A DNA stretch of 64,000 bases from Myxococcus landrumus (GTDB lineage Bacteria; Myxococcota; Myxococcia; Myxococcales; Myxococcaceae), in the NCBI RefSeq assembly GCF_017301635.1, contig NZ_CP071091.1, positions 6,646,001 through 6,710,000 on the forward strand, read 5' to 3'. Below, piece after piece: positions 23,756 to 36,206 of this stretch. Each line of letters begins with the position of its first letter. Position 1 is the stretch's first letter. Both the position numbers and the translations under genes were made by a program. The notes under the pieces are model-generated. The model was not told where the DNA came from. It did not search any database and saw nothing but the letters and a program-made list of their open reading frames with translations.

Positions 23756-26278
23756 ATGTCTCTACCTTCCGCACCGCGTACACCTCAGGCGCCCTCTCCA
23801 CCGACGCTGCTGCCCCTCACCTGGCCCGCCGCGCTCATCGGACTGATGTGCGGCGTGCTCATGACGTATGTGCCGTACGAGTTCCGGATGGCCGCGTTCC
23901 GGCCCCTGTACCCGTACGTCCGGCTGCTGGGGCTCACCTACCTGGCCGGAAGCATCACCTTGATGGGCGCGCTCTTGTACCCACGCGCCCCGCGCTGGCT
24001 GGACCTGGGCGGCCGCGCGCTGCTGGCGGTGGCCATCGCCCTGTACTGGTGGGTGCTCAGCGTGCTGCCCGGAGGCTTCACGGGCACCATCATGTACCCG
24101 CTGTTCTTCGTGGGCCTGCTGCTGGAGGCCTGGCCGTCCATGCGCCAGCGCCCCATCCTGCGGACCGTCGTGGCCTTCACGGGCACCGCGTTCGGTGTGG
24201 CGCTGCTCTCCGCTCCGGAGCGCTTCCCGCTGTCCGTCTACGCGCACCTGGCCCCGCTGCGCCCCCTGGTCGGCCTGCTGTTCACCGCCAGCGCCGTGGG
24301 GCTGCTCGTGCCCACGCACTGGCTGCCCGCGCGCACCTCCAACGTCCTGCTGCTCGTGCTGGCCGTGCCCTTCACGCTGCTGGGCTATGCCCTGGCCCGA
24401 GGCTCGTCGTGGCTCGGCGCCAGCGTCTACATCGTGCTGGCGCTGTCGTGCGTGGCCCAGGCGAGCCCGTGGCGGCCGGGCGCGCCGCGCACCGTGGGGT
24501 GGAAGCTCCTGCGCGGGCTGGCCTTCGCCGGACTGGTGCCCTTGCTGGCGCTGGGAGGACTGGCGGCGTACCTGGCGCAGCGGGCCATCGAGCAGCAGGT
24601 GCGCGACGACACGCGCTACGCGGCCGCCGGGGAAGCCGACTTCCTGCGCCGCTACCTGGATGACTCGCGCGAGTCGCTGCACCTGCTGCTGGAGTCCCCC
24701 GGCTTCCGCGCGGCGCTCGCCAGCGGAGAGCGGGAGCGGCTGGTGCCGTACCTCACCAACCTGGCGTCGAGGGAGCGGACGTTCCACGCCGCGCTCACCC
24801 TGGACGAGCGCGCCCAGGTGCTCGCCACGTCCGAGGGCGTGGAGGGCTGGGGCTTCCAGGCCCATGAGCTGTTCCCTCCGTCCACCATCCCCGGCGAGCT
24901 CCCCCTGTCCCTGCCCTTCACCCGTCCGCCGAACCGGCCGCTGGTGGCGGTGGCCCTGCCCTTCGAGCTGGAGGGCTCGCACAGCGGGATGCTGGTGGGC
25001 CTGCTGTCCCTGGAGCGGCTGAGCGAGGCCGCCACGCCCGCGTCCCAGCGCTTCCGGGTGCAGGTGCTCGACAGGCGCGGGAAGCAAATCCTGCGCGACA
25101 CCGCCCCCGGCGCGCAGCTCCTGGGCGAGGCCCACCTGCCCGAGGCGCTGGACGAGGAGCTGGAGCGACCCGGCGGCGGCGTGCTGGAGGCGTTCGACGC
25201 GGCGGACCGGCGCGTGCTCACGGCCGAGGCGCCCGTGGAGTCCTCCCCGTGGAGCGTGGTGGTGACGCAGGAGCTGGGCGTCGCGTACGCGGCGATTACG
25301 CGCATGAGCGCGGCGGTGGTGGGGCTGGTGCTGCTGGGCGTGCTGATGGCGCTGGGGCTCTCGCAGCTCGTCGCGCGGGACATCATCCGCCGCCTGGACA
25401 CGCTGCGCGAGGCGACCGCCGCGCTGGCCGCGGGAGACCTGACCCGGCGCGTGGAGGTGGAGGAGGACGACGAGCTGGGCGAGCTGGTGCGCGGCTTCAA
25501 CGACATGGCGGACCGCACCGGCGCCACGCAGGAGGAGCTGAAGGAGGCCGTGCGCGCGAGAGAAGAGTTCCTCAGCGTGGCCAGCCACGAGCTGCGCACG
25601 CCGCTGACGCCCCTCAAGGGCTTCGCCGCGCTCTCCCTCCAGCGGCTGGAGAAGACGGCCGACTTCCCGGAGCGCGAGCGGCTGCTCAAGGCGCTGCGCT
25701 CCATGGCCCGGCAGACCGAGCGGCTGGCCCGGCTGGTGGATGACCTGCTCGACACCGCGCGCATCCAGGGAGGCCGCTTCGACCTGGAGCGCAACCGCGT
25801 GGACCTCATCCCCGTGCTGCGCGAGGTGATGGAGCGCTTCGAGCTGCGAGGCGAAGGAGGCATCGCCTTCGAGCTGCGCGTGCCCGAGCACCCCGTGGAA
25901 GGCGACTGGGACGCGCCCCGCCTGGACCAGGTGCTCACCAACCTGGTGAGCAACGCCGTGCGCTACTCACCGCAAGGGGGCGCCGTCCACGTGACGCTGG
26001 AGGAGGCGCGGGACTCCATCCTCGTCCACGTGAGGGACCAGGGCATCGGCATTCCGCCGGAGAGCCTGGCGGGACTGTTCCGCCCCTTCGCGCGCGCGTC
26101 CAACGCCACCGCGCGCCACTACGGCGGACTGGGCCTGGGCCTCTTCATCTGCCGCGAAATCGTGGAGCGCCACGGCGGCACCATCTGGGCGGAGAGCCCC
26201 GGCCCCCAGTTGGGCAGCTCCTTCCACGTCCAGCTGCCCCGCCACGTCGTGCCCCACCTCACCGACGTGGCGGCCTGA
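23756..26278 (+). CDS. Membrane sensor histidine kinase with HAMP domain
   Basis: An 840-residue kinase. About eight hydrophobic helices fill residues 20-250, then a membrane helix, a periplasmic sensor region of about 220 residues, another helix (AVVGLVLLGVLMALGLSQLV), a HAMP domain (RRLDTLREATAALAAGDLTRRVEV), the HisKA box SVASHELRTPLTPLKG and an HATPase domain with N box (DQVLTNLVSNAVRYSP), G1 (VRDQGIGIP) and G2 (YGGLGLGLFICREIV). No receiver domain. ATG at 23756 follows GGGAAGAAG; an ATG at 23723 is also possible. Its partner regulator is not adjacent. It converges with the next kinase gene, leaving 3 bases between stops. Confidence 0.92.
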   Translation: MSLPSAPRTPQAPSPPTLLPLTWPAALIGLMCGVLMTYVPYEFRMAAFRPLYPYVRLLGLTYLAGSITLMGALLYPRAPRWLDLGGRALLAVAIALYWWVLSVLPGGFTGTIMYPLFFVGLLLEAWPSMRQRPILRTVVAFTGTAFGVALLSAPERFPLSVYAHLAPLRPLVGLLFTASAVGLLVPTHWLPARTSNVLLLVLAVPFTLLGYALARGSSWLGASVYIVLALSCVAQASPWRPGAPRTVGWKLLRGLAFAGLVPLLALGGLAAYLAQRAIEQQVRDDTRYAAAGEADFLRRYLDDSRESLHLLLESPGFRAALASGERERLVPYLTNLASRERTFHAALTLDERAQVLATSEGVEGWGFQAHELFPPSTIPGELPLSLPFTRPPNRPLVAVALPFELEGSHSGMLVGLLSLERLSEAATPASQRFRVQVLDRRGKQILRDTAPGAQLLGEAHLPEALDEELERPGGGVLEAFDAADRRVLTAEAPVESSPWSVVVTQELGVAYAAITRMSAAVVGLVLLGVLMALGLSQLVARDIIRRLDTLREATAALAAGDLTRRVEVEEDDELGELVRGFNDMADRTGATQEELKEAVRAREEFLSVASHELRTPLTPLKGFAALSLQRLEKTADFPERERLLKALRSMARQTERLARLVDDLLDTARIQGGRFDLERNRVDLIPVLREVMERFELRGEGGIAFELRVPEHPVEGDWDAPRLDQVLTNLVSNAVRYSPQGGAVHVTLEEARDSILVHVRDQGIGIPPESLAGLFRPFARASNATARHYGGLGLGLFICREIVERHGGTIWAESPGPQLGSSFHVQLPRHVVPHLTDVAA

Positions 26279-26281
26279 GCG

Positions 26282-28039
26282 TCACGCCAGCGGCTCCGTC
26301 ACGCTCAGCCACTCCTCGGGGATGTCGCCGCGCGGCAGCTCCAGCACGAAGGTGGAGCCGCGCCCCACCTCGCTCGTCGCCGTCACCGAGCCGCCGAACG
26401 CCTCCACAATCTGCCGGGTGATGTAGAGGCCCAGGCCCAGGCCGCCGTAGTGCCGGTCGCTCACCGCGCGCTCGAAGCGCTCGAAGATGCGCGGCAGGTC
26501 CTGCGCGGAGATGCCGATGCCGCCGTCCTCCACGGTGAGCCGCGCGGTGCGCCCCTCGGCCTCCACCGTCAGGCGCACCGGCTGGCCCGCGCCGTACTTC
26601 AGCGCGTTGGACAGGAGGTTGGTCACCACCTGCTCCAGCCGCAGCCGGTCCCACCGGCCCAGCACCGGCACCGGCGCGTGCATCTCCAGCGAGCAGTGGT
26701 GCTGCGCGGCGGCGGGCGCGAAGCGGTAGAGGATTTCCGCCGCCACGCTCGCCAGGTCCATCTCCTCCAGCTCCAGCTTCAGCCGGCCCGCGGTGATGCG
26801 CGAGACGTCCAACAAGTTGTCCACCAGGCTCGTCAGCTTGCGCACCTGGCGCTGCACCACCTCCAGCGTCTCCGAGACCCGCTCCGCGGACACGGGCTTG
26901 CCATGCGCGGCCAGCACCTCCACCTGCTTCTGGAGCAGCTGCACCTTGAGGTGCAGCGGCGTCAGCGGCGTCTTCAGCTCGTGGCTGGCGATGCCCAGGA
27001 ACTCGTCGCGCAGACGCACCGCCTCGCGCGCCTCGTTCAGGAGCCTCGCGTTGTCCAGCGACAGCGCCACGCGCCGGGCCAGCTCCTCCGCGAGCTGCTC
27101 GTCCCCTTCGCCAAAGCCCGGGGCGCCCTCGGTGCGGAACAGCGCCAGCGCGCCGATGACCCGACCCCGCGCCACCAGCGGCACGCCCAGGTAGCTGGTG
27201 AGCCCCAGGAGGAGCAGCAGCCGCGCGTGCTCCGCGTCCCGGGCGACGTCCTCCTGCTGGGCTTGCGTCAGGAGCGCCACCCGCTCCGTCCGCCCGGAGA
27301 GCGCCACGGAGGGAAGGCCCCGCGTGTCCGCGACATCCGGCGGATAGCGGTGCAGCATCTCCACCATCGCCACGTGCCGCGCCGGCTCCGCGTGCACCGC
27401 CGCCGCCGCGCGCACCGCCTCCCCCGCGGGCCCCAGGAAGAACACCCCCGCGTCCGCCAGCGTGGGCACCATCAGCCGCAGCAACGGCTCCAGCCGCGCC
27501 TCCGCGTCCAGCTCCGCGCCCAGCAGCGCGCCCGCCTCCGCCAGCAGCGTCGCCGCCCGCGTCGCGTCCAGGCGCGGAGGGAGCTCCTCCCTCGCGCGCA
27601 GGAACACGCCCTCGGGGGCCTCGCCTCCCTCCGGCGAGACGGGAAACACCCCGCCGCGCAGCACCACCACCGTGCCGTCCGGGCGGCGCAGGCCCCAGCG
27701 CTCCTCGAACACCGGCTCCCCCGCCATCGCCCGCGTCAGCGGCGAGACGTCCAGCGGGGTGGCCCCATCCTCCGCCCGCACCCAGACACACCCGGGCAGC
27801 TCCCCGTGCTCCACTACCGAGGGCGCGGCGATGCGGAATTGCCGCCCGGCCTCCGCGTTGAAAACGAGCACGCGGCCCGTCACATCCACCAGGAGGAGCA
27901 CTTCCACGGCCTGCTCGACGAGCAGGCGCAAGGCCGCGTCGCTCAACCGGGCCTCCGCCCGTTCCGCGAGCACCTGACGCATCATCGAAAGCTGGGCGCC
28001 GCCAGAGGACATGAGTTCAGGGGAATTCCGCTGGCGCAT
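26282..28039 (-). CDS. Soluble PAS-GAF sensor histidine kinase
   Basis: A cytoplasmic kinase of about 585 residues without membrane helices. A PAS-like domain (VLLLVDVTGRVLVFNAEAGR) is followed by a GAF domain (about 150-330, YLGVPLVARGRVIGALALFR), the HisKA box GIASHELKTPLTPLHLK, and an HATPase with LEQVVTNLLSNALKYG, VEDGGIGIS and YGGLGLGLYITRQIV. The start is uncertain: ATG codons at 28096, 28039 and 28012 are in frame, and none has a strong ribosome site. It is divergent from the hybrid kinase, with about 200 bases shared as promoter region. No response regulator is adjacent. Confidence 0.9.
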   Translation of the reverse strand: MRQRNSPELMSSGGAQLSMMRQVLAERAEARLSDAALRLLVEQAVEVLLLVDVTGRVLVFNAEAGRQFRIAAPSVVEHGELPGCVWVRAEDGATPLDVSPLTRAMAGEPVFEERWGLRRPDGTVVVLRGGVFPVSPEGGEAPEGVFLRAREELPPRLDATRAATLLAEAGALLGAELDAEARLEPLLRLMVPTLADAGVFFLGPAGEAVRAAAAVHAEPARHVAMVEMLHRYPPDVADTRGLPSVALSGRTERVALLTQAQQEDVARDAEHARLLLLLGLTSYLGVPLVARGRVIGALALFRTEGAPGFGEGDEQLAEELARRVALSLDNARLLNEAREAVRLRDEFLGIASHELKTPLTPLHLKVQLLQKQVEVLAAHGKPVSAERVSETLEVVQRQVRKLTSLVDNLLDVSRITAGRLKLELEEMDLASVAAEILYRFAPAAAQHHCSLEMHAPVPVLGRWDRLRLEQVVTNLLSNALKYGAGQPVRLTVEAEGRTARLTVEDGGIGISAQDLPRIFERFERAVSDRHYGGLGLGLYITRQIVEAFGGSVTATSEVGRGSTFVLELPRGDIPEEWLSVTEPLA

Positions 28040-28238
28040 GGTGGCATCCCCACCTGCCTGAAGGAAGACAACAGCCCGCCCTCGCTCAACACCCAAGGGG
28101 GCGCGGTCTGAATCCCAACCATCCTGGGGTCACTGCAGCCCCCTTGCCTGTACTGCAGGAAATCCTGAATCGTTGGATAGTTGTACATCGCCCGGACTCC
28201 CTGCCCAGGCGGCGCTGTTCCCTTGCACGAGCTTCGAC

Positions 28239-31100
<2,862 letters not shown>

Positions 31101-31101
31101 G

Positions 31102-31752
31102 CTACTTCTTCACGCCGTCCAGCGCGAGCGGGCCGCTGTCCAGGAGCTGCTGACCGGACACGGCCTGGCCGTACTCGAGCGTCCGGTACGACTGGCCCTT
31201 CGCCTGCGTCTCGCCGTGCAGCCGCAGGACGCCGGTATCCGGCAGGTACGCCACGCGCAGGCGCAGCTCGCGCACCGCGGACAGCGGCCGCGTCACTTCC
31301 GGAGACGTGGCGTAGGGCATGGACGTGCGCAAGGGCAGCGGCACCACCAGGCGGCGGGACGCGGTGGCGCCCGGCTCCACGCGGCTGACGGCGGGGACCT
31401 CGGGCGCTTCCACGTCCAGGTCCTCCGGCACGGGGATGAGCGCGCGCAGCAGCACCGCGCCGTCGCCGGAGAGGTCCACGTAGGCCCGCTCGGGGGCGAT
31501 GCCCACGGAGCCCGTGGGCCCCCACTCCGGCAGGCCATCCAGGAGGAAGAGCGCACGCGAGGAGCGGTTGTGCACCGCGTAGGTGATTCCGAGCGCCTCG
31601 GGCCCGCCCGACACCGACTCCACCTTCAGCTCCACGTCCGCCTGTGCCACGCGTTCCTCCGGGTTCGCGGGCCGCTCCACGGCCCGCGTACAGCCCACGA
31701 TTATCGCCAGCGCGGCGCACCAGGCGCCAGCGCGACGCGGCGGAGCTCTCAT
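31102..31752 (-). CDS. Lipoprotein, unknown function
   Basis: A 216-residue lipoprotein. The signal MRAPPRRAGAWCAALAIIVGC ends in a usable lipobox (IVGC, Cys 21). The rest is a beta-rich domain with immunoglobulin-like alternation (ITYAVHNRSSRALFLLDGLP, RLRVAYLPDTGVLRLHGE). No family recognised. Its stop lies one base from the hybrid kinase stop on the other strand. It is 12 bases downstream of the RTX protease gene on the same strand, so it is probably co-transcribed with that gene and may help its export or protect the producer; that is inference. Confidence 0.75.
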   Translation of the reverse strand: MRAPPRRAGAWCAALAIIVGCTRAVERPANPEERVAQADVELKVESVSGGPEALGITYAVHNRSSRALFLLDGLPEWGPTGSVGIAPERAYVDLSGDGAVLLRALIPVPEDLDVEAPEVPAVSRVEPGATASRRLVVPLPLRTSMPYATSPEVTRPLSAVRELRLRVAYLPDTGVLRLHGETQAKGQSYRTLEYGQAVSGQQLLDSGPLALDGVKK

Positions 31753-31764
31753 GGCGCGGGGAGA

Positions 31765-33279
31765 CTAGTAGCGCGGCCGGGTGGGCAGGTTGAGGTCGTC
31801 GCGGAAGACGTTCTCACCCGGGCGGCCCGGCTGCACCACGTCGGGCGTGGCGGGGTTCTGGTCCAGGTCGATGGGCAGGCCCACCGCGGACGTCTCGCGG
31901 TTGTTGGTGCCGTTCTTCTCGCCGAGCGCCAGCGTGCCGTTGTTGTAGTCGGACGCGTGCACCATCTCGTGGAACAGCGCGACGGAGGGCGGCCGCGTCA
32001 TCCACTCCTCGCTGCCCAGCGAGGTGCGCGTAGTGTTGTAGTTCACCGTGCCGTTGGTGCCCTTGCCCGGCGTGCCGTCCGCGTTGAACCAGGCATCCGC
32101 GCGGTTGTCGGGCGCCGCGGAGTTGCCGCCCGTCGTCGACTTGATGGTCGTCGTGTGGCCGCTGTTGTCCATCGTCGCCAGCAGGGACTGGCCCGACGGC
32201 AGCGAGCGCAGCGCGTCCAGGTCCGACTGCACCCGCGCCTGGAAGTCCGCGTTGCCCTCCACCGACACGGAGCGGCCGCGCTTGTCCGCGTCCGTCATGT
32301 CGACGATGGTCCGCTCGGACTGCTCGCCGGCGGTCTCCTCGTTCGCCTCGACGTAGAGCTTGTCGGTGCCGGCGTTGCCGCGCACGGTGTCCTTGCCCGC
32401 GCCGCCCGCCACCGCGTCGTTGCCCGCGCCGCCGCTCAGGTAGTCGTTGCCCCGGCCGCCCAGGACCTGGTCATCCCCGGCGCCGCCCAGGGCCACGTCG
32501 TTGCCCGCGCCGCCGTCGATGTAGTCGCGGTCTCCACCGCCCAGCAGCAGGTCGTTGCCGTCCAGGCCGTAGAGCACGTCGCGCCCGGCGCCGCCCAGGG
32601 CCACGTCGTTGCCAGCGCCACCCTCGATGTAGTCATCCCCGTCGCCCGCGGAGATGGCGTCGTTGCCGTCGCGGCCGATGATGACGTCGTTGCCCGCGCC
32701 ACCGACGAGCTTGTCATTGCCCTTGCCGCCGGTGAGCTTGTCGTTGCCCGCGCCGCCGTCCAGCGTGAGGTTGTGCGTGACGCTGTCGTCCACGGTGATG
32801 GCGTCATCGCCGTCGCCGCCCTGGATGACGGCGTTGCGCGACTGCTCCGCCGTCAGCGTCACCGTGTCCGAGCCCGAGGTGATGGTCAGCCCGCCGTCGG
32901 TGTTCTGCTTCACCGTCGCGGAGTTGTTGCCCGCGCCCAGGTCCACCACCGTCTGGCCGGACGCGTTGGTGCTCACCTGGGGACCGGTGCCCGCCAGGGC
33001 CTTCTTGATGGCGTCCGCCGCCGCGCCCGCCGCCTTGCCCACCGACGCCCCGGGGCCACCGGGCGGCCGCGCGCCCTCACCGTCCAGGTTGGGGCGAGCC
33101 TCGCGCGTCGGACGGGACGCCGTGCCCGTCGTCCGGGGACCCGCGTCGAAGCCGTCCCGCATCCGCTGGTCCACCGCCGCCTTCACCTGGTTGGGGCGCT
33201 GCTCCTTCGTGGCCTGCTTCACCGGCTCCTGCTTCACCAGCGACGTGGGACGCGAACCCGGCTTGCCAATCGTGGTCAT
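31765..33279 (-). CDS. RTX-repeat protein with C-terminal zinc metallopeptidase domain (M91-like)
   Basis: A 504-residue protein with no signal peptide. Residues 1-110 are basic and low complexity (MTTIGKPGSRPTSLVKQEPV). Residues 152-303 hold about 15 calcium-binding RTX nonapeptides (GGAGNDVAL, GGRGNDYLS). The C-terminal part (330-504) contains ALFHEMVHASDY, a zinc HExxH site at 437-441, with a Glu in NNRETSAVG as possible third ligand. This resembles the M91 zincins known from type III effectors. RTX proteins normally keep the repeats at the C-terminus for type I secretion; here the enzyme follows them. GGAGAAGAG precedes the ATG. A predation or kin-competition effector is likely. Confidence 0.85.
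   Translation of the reverse strand: MTTIGKPGSRPTSLVKQEPVKQATKEQRPNQVKAAVDQRMRDGFDAGPRTTGTASRPTREARPNLDGEGARPPGGPGASVGKAAGAAADAIKKALAGTGPQVSTNASGQTVVDLGAGNNSATVKQNTDGGLTITSGSDTVTLTAEQSRNAVIQGGDGDDAITVDDSVTHNLTLDGGAGNDKLTGGKGNDKLVGGAGNDVIIGRDGNDAISAGDGDDYIEGGAGNDVALGGAGRDVLYGLDGNDLLLGGGDRDYIDGGAGNDVALGGAGDDQVLGGRGNDYLSGGAGNDAVAGGAGKDTVRGNAGTDKLYVEANEETAGEQSERTIVDMTDADKRGRSVSVEGNADFQARVQSDLDALRSLPSGQSLLATMDNSGHTTTIKSTTGGNSAAPDNRADAWFNADGTPGKGTNGTVNYNTTRTSLGSEEWMTRPPSVALFHEMVHASDYNNGTLALGEKNGTNNRETSAVGLPIDLDQNPATPDVVQPGRPGENVFRDDLNLPTRPRY
32371..32826 (-). repeat. RTX calcium-binding nonapeptide repeats
   Basis: About 15 tandem GGxGxDxUx units encoded in 27-base periods. Codons vary between copies, so the DNA repeat is imperfect. 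These fold into a calcium beta-roll outside the cell. Confidence 0.9.
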
Positions 33280-33548
33280 GTTCTCTTCTCCCCGGGGGCG
33301 AGTGCCCAGTGCGGTCCCAGCCGTCCGAGGCCAGGAGGATTCGTCGGTGTAGACGCCTTGCACTGGTTATCGAACATTCGTGCATCACGGTTGCGTTGCC
33401 CCCGCGCTTTATGCGGGCCGCGGCGGATCCGCGAGGGGGCCCGACGTATCCGTCATTGGGGGGACCCTCCTCCCGGTGACCGATGCGGCAGGTCGTCGGA
33501 CGGGAGAGTGTGGCGTCCAGGTCCGTCCTTCACACCCCCGAGGCACGC

Positions 33549-34985
33549 ATGAACCGCACCCTGTTGCTGCTGTCCGCCGCTGGATTGCTCGCCCTGGGCG
33601 CGCTCTCCCTGGGCAAGCCCCCGGCCCCCGTGCCCCCGCCGCCTCCCCCCGTCACGGACACCAGCCACACGGTGTCCCTGCCCGACGAGCCCGCCTCCAC
33701 CACCGTGCTGCCGCTGGTGGCATCCGAGCCAGGCGCGGGTGCCCTCACCCTGTCTGGCAAGCTGTCGGGGGCCTACGTCCAGACAGGCCCCAGCGAGGCC
33801 TTCGCCTGGATGGAGCTCAAGGCCCGCCCGGCCCCTCCTGGCCGGCGCGTCCCCGTCAACCTGGCCCTCATCGTGGATCGCTCCGGCTCCATGGCCGGGC
33901 AGAAGCACTACGACGCCCAGCGCGCCGCCGCGGAGCTGGTGCGCCGCCTCACCCCCGAGGACCGCCTGGCCCTGGTGCACTACGGCACGGACGTGAAGGT
34001 CATCCCCAGCCGCTATGTCACGAAGGAGGTCCGCGAGGACCTGCTCTCCCTCATCCAGGGCATCTACTCGGACGGATCCACCAACATCAGCGGGGCCCTC
34101 CAGGAGGCGGCCACCGCCCTGCATCCCCACCTGACGGAGTTCAAGGTCAGCCGCGCCATCCTGCTGAGCGATGGCCAGCCCACCACCGGCATCACCTCGG
34201 AGCCGGAGCTCCTGCGCATCACCCGGGAGTTGCGGGACAGGGGCGTCACCGTGAGCGCGCTGGGCGTGGGCGAGGACTTCCACGCCGCCCTCATGCGCGG
34301 CATGGCGGAGCAGGGAGGCGGCTTCTCCGGCTTCATCGACGACTCCGCCCGCCTGTCGGAGGTGTTCTCCCGCGAGCTGGACCAGGCCACCAGCACCGTG
34401 GCCCGGAAGGTGGAGCTGCGGCTGGAGCTGCCCGCGCACGTCCACTCCGCGGAAGTCCTCGGCCTGCCCTCCACGCGCGAGGGCTCCGTCGTCAAGGTGC
34501 CCCTGTACGACATGGCGGGCGAGCAGACCGTCCGCGTCGTCGTGAAGCTGACGCTGACGGCGCCCGCCTCCCTCGATGCCCTGCCCATGCTCTCCGCCAC
34601 CGCGCACTACGTGGACGTGGCCCGCGACACCCAGGCGCAGACGTCGCTGGCGCTGAAGGCGAGCGTCACCGACGACAAGGCCCTGGTGCGCGAGAACCTG
34701 GACCGGGATGTGCGCGTGCACGCCGTGCGAGCGTTGGGAACCCAGCAGATGCGCGCCGCCGTGAAGGAGATGCAGCTGGGCAACCGGAGCGCCGCGGTCG
34801 GTCTGCTAAGCAACGCTCGGAGGCTTTTCGGCTCGTCGGCTTCGGCGCTCTCCAGTGAGCTTGCGGAGCTGGACCAAGCAGAGGCAGCCTATGGCAACGC
34901 GGCCAACGACGGCGACGTCCGCCGGGAGTCGCTGAAGCTCTACAAGAAGACGATGAAGAACTTCGGCGAGAACAACGCGTACTAG
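33549..34985 (+). CDS. VWA-domain protein with N-terminal membrane anchor
   Basis: A 478-residue exported protein. An N-terminal hydrophobic signal or anchor (MNRTLLLLSAAGLLALGALS) is followed by a Pro-rich linker and a von Willebrand A domain (about 95-285). The metal-ion site is complete in its first part: DRSGSMAG, then SDGSTNISGAL with the Thr, and ILLSDGQPTTG. A beta-sandwich part and a helical C-terminus (QMRAAVKEMQLGNRSAAVGL) follow. Such proteins bind ligands in a metal-dependent way; many sit in envelope complexes with BatA-like proteins. ATG at 33549 was chosen for the signal peptide. It ends 5 bases before the next gene, so the two form an operon. Confidence 0.88.
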   Translation: MNRTLLLLSAAGLLALGALSLGKPPAPVPPPPPPVTDTSHTVSLPDEPASTTVLPLVASEPGAGALTLSGKLSGAYVQTGPSEAFAWMELKARPAPPGRRVPVNLALIVDRSGSMAGQKHYDAQRAAAELVRRLTPEDRLALVHYGTDVKVIPSRYVTKEVREDLLSLIQGIYSDGSTNISGALQEAATALHPHLTEFKVSRAILLSDGQPTTGITSEPELLRITRELRDRGVTVSALGVGEDFHAALMRGMAEQGGGFSGFIDDSARLSEVFSRELDQATSTVARKVELRLELPAHVHSAEVLGLPSTREGSVVKVPLYDMAGEQTVRVVVKLTLTAPASLDALPMLSATAHYVDVARDTQAQTSLALKASVTDDKALVRENLDRDVRVHAVRALGTQQMRAAVKEMQLGNRSAAVGLLSNARRLFGSSASALSSELAELDQAEAAYGNAANDGDVRRESLKLYKKTMKNFGENNAY

Positions 34986-34990
34986 GCAGG

Positions 34991-36154
34991 ATGGTGCAGC
35001 CCATGGCCTTCTCCATGCAGTTCCTCCACCGCGAGGAGTTCGAGTCCCGCACCGTGCGCGCGCTGGGGGGTGGAGCCTGCATGGGCATCTTCGCGGCGCT
35101 GGCGCTCCGGCTCTGGGAGCCCTTCCAGCACGTGGTGCACCTGTCGCTGGAGCCCGGCTACTTCGCGGTGGTGGCCGCCGCGCTCGCCGCCGCGAAGCCC
35201 ACCAAGGGCTACGCCCTGGGCCTGCGCGCGGCCTTGACGGTGCTGCCCGTCTTCCCCTTCTTCTTCGCCGCCCCCACCCCGCTGCCGCAGAGCGTGGCGG
35301 GCTGCATCGCCGCGGCGCTGGTGGCCTGGCTGGGCCATGGCCGCGAGGGCGCGGGCTCCTCCACCTCCGTCGCCGCGAGCGCCGCCGCCGCCGGGGTGCT
35401 CACCCCGGTGGGCCTGTACGTGCAGCAGGTGATGGACGCGAACTTCCTGGGCGGCACGGGGCTGTTGTCCCTGGTGCTGGGCTACGCGTGCGTGGCCCTC
35501 TTCTGGAGCATCGGCACGCTGCCCTCACACCTGGTGCTGCACACCGACGCCGTGGAGGCGCGAGGCAACGCGCTGAAGGGCGCGCTCAAGGGCGAGGCCC
35601 AGGAGCTGACCGTGCGCGCGGTGGGGCTGTATCAGCACTGCAAGACGGCGGTGCTGCGCATGCCGCCCAGCCCCGGGCGCCAGGAGCTCCTGGACGTGCT
35701 GGAGAAGATGGCCTCGGAGAGCTTCTCGCTCGCGGAGGCCCACGCGGCGCTGACGGCGCAGTTGGACTCCGTCGTCGCGCACGACGTGGACGCGCAGGTG
35801 AAGGAGCTGCGGGCGCGCGCCGCCGCCATCCAGGACTCGGTGGCCCGGCGCCAGTTGGAGCTGGCCGCGTCCTCGCTGGGCGAGGAGCTCAACCACCTGG
35901 ATGCCCTGAGCCGCAAGCGGGAGCGGCTGCTCGCGCAGCTCCACGCCCAGGTGGCCTTGCTGGAGCGCGCCCGGGTGTCCTTCATCGGCGCGCAGGGCCA
36001 TGAGCTGGGCGCCAAGGGGGAACAAGCCGCCCAGCTCGCGCGCAAGCTCAAGGGCCTGGGGGACGAGTCCGCCATTCCCCCCGCCCCCGTCGAGCCCCTC
36101 TCGGAGCAGGACGCCGCGCGGCCCGCCTCCGACGGCTCTCGTGTCCCGAACTAG
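34991..36154 (+). CDS. Membrane protein with long coiled-coil tail, unknown
   Basis: A protein of 387 residues or slightly fewer (ATG at 34991, 35003 or 35015). Residues 25-180 contain five to six hydrophobic helices (AGVLTPVGLYVQQ, LLSLVLGYACVALFW). The second half is a charged helical coiled coil (ELRARAAAIQDSVARRQLEL and on to QLARKLKGLG). The layout recalls FUSC or aromatic-acid-exporter-like proteins, but no signature is clear. It directly follows the VWA gene and is likely its partner in the envelope. Function unknown. Confidence 0.65.
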   Translation: MVQPMAFSMQFLHREEFESRTVRALGGGACMGIFAALALRLWEPFQHVVHLSLEPGYFAVVAAALAAAKPTKGYALGLRAALTVLPVFPFFFAAPTPLPQSVAGCIAAALVAWLGHGREGAGSSTSVAASAAAAGVLTPVGLYVQQVMDANFLGGTGLLSLVLGYACVALFWSIGTLPSHLVLHTDAVEARGNALKGALKGEAQELTVRAVGLYQHCKTAVLRMPPSPGRQELLDVLEKMASESFSLAEAHAALTAQLDSVVAHDVDAQVKELRARAAAIQDSVARRQLELAASSLGEELNHLDALSRKRERLLAQLHAQVALLERARVSFIGAQGHELGAKGEQAAQLARKLKGLGDESAIPPAPVEPLSEQDAARPASDGSRVPN

Positions 36155-36160
36155 GCACTT

Positions 36161-36189
36161 GCGCCGCCCTGCCCCCCCCCGGGCGGCGC
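36161..36189. terminator. Hairpin between convergent genes
   Basis: GCGCCGCCC (36161-36169) pairs perfectly with GGGCGGCGC (36181-36189); the loop is a run of C. It lies between the membrane protein (plus) and a small basic protein (minus). No T tract. Confidence 0.55.
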
Positions 36190-36206
36190 GGGCGTCCTGT
36201 CGCCGA

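Noticed and set aside
32371..32826. Regular DNA repeats that could suggest a CRISPR or satellite array
   Set aside because: The period is 27 bases, in frame, and encodes RTX nonapeptides with codon variation; there are no spacers.
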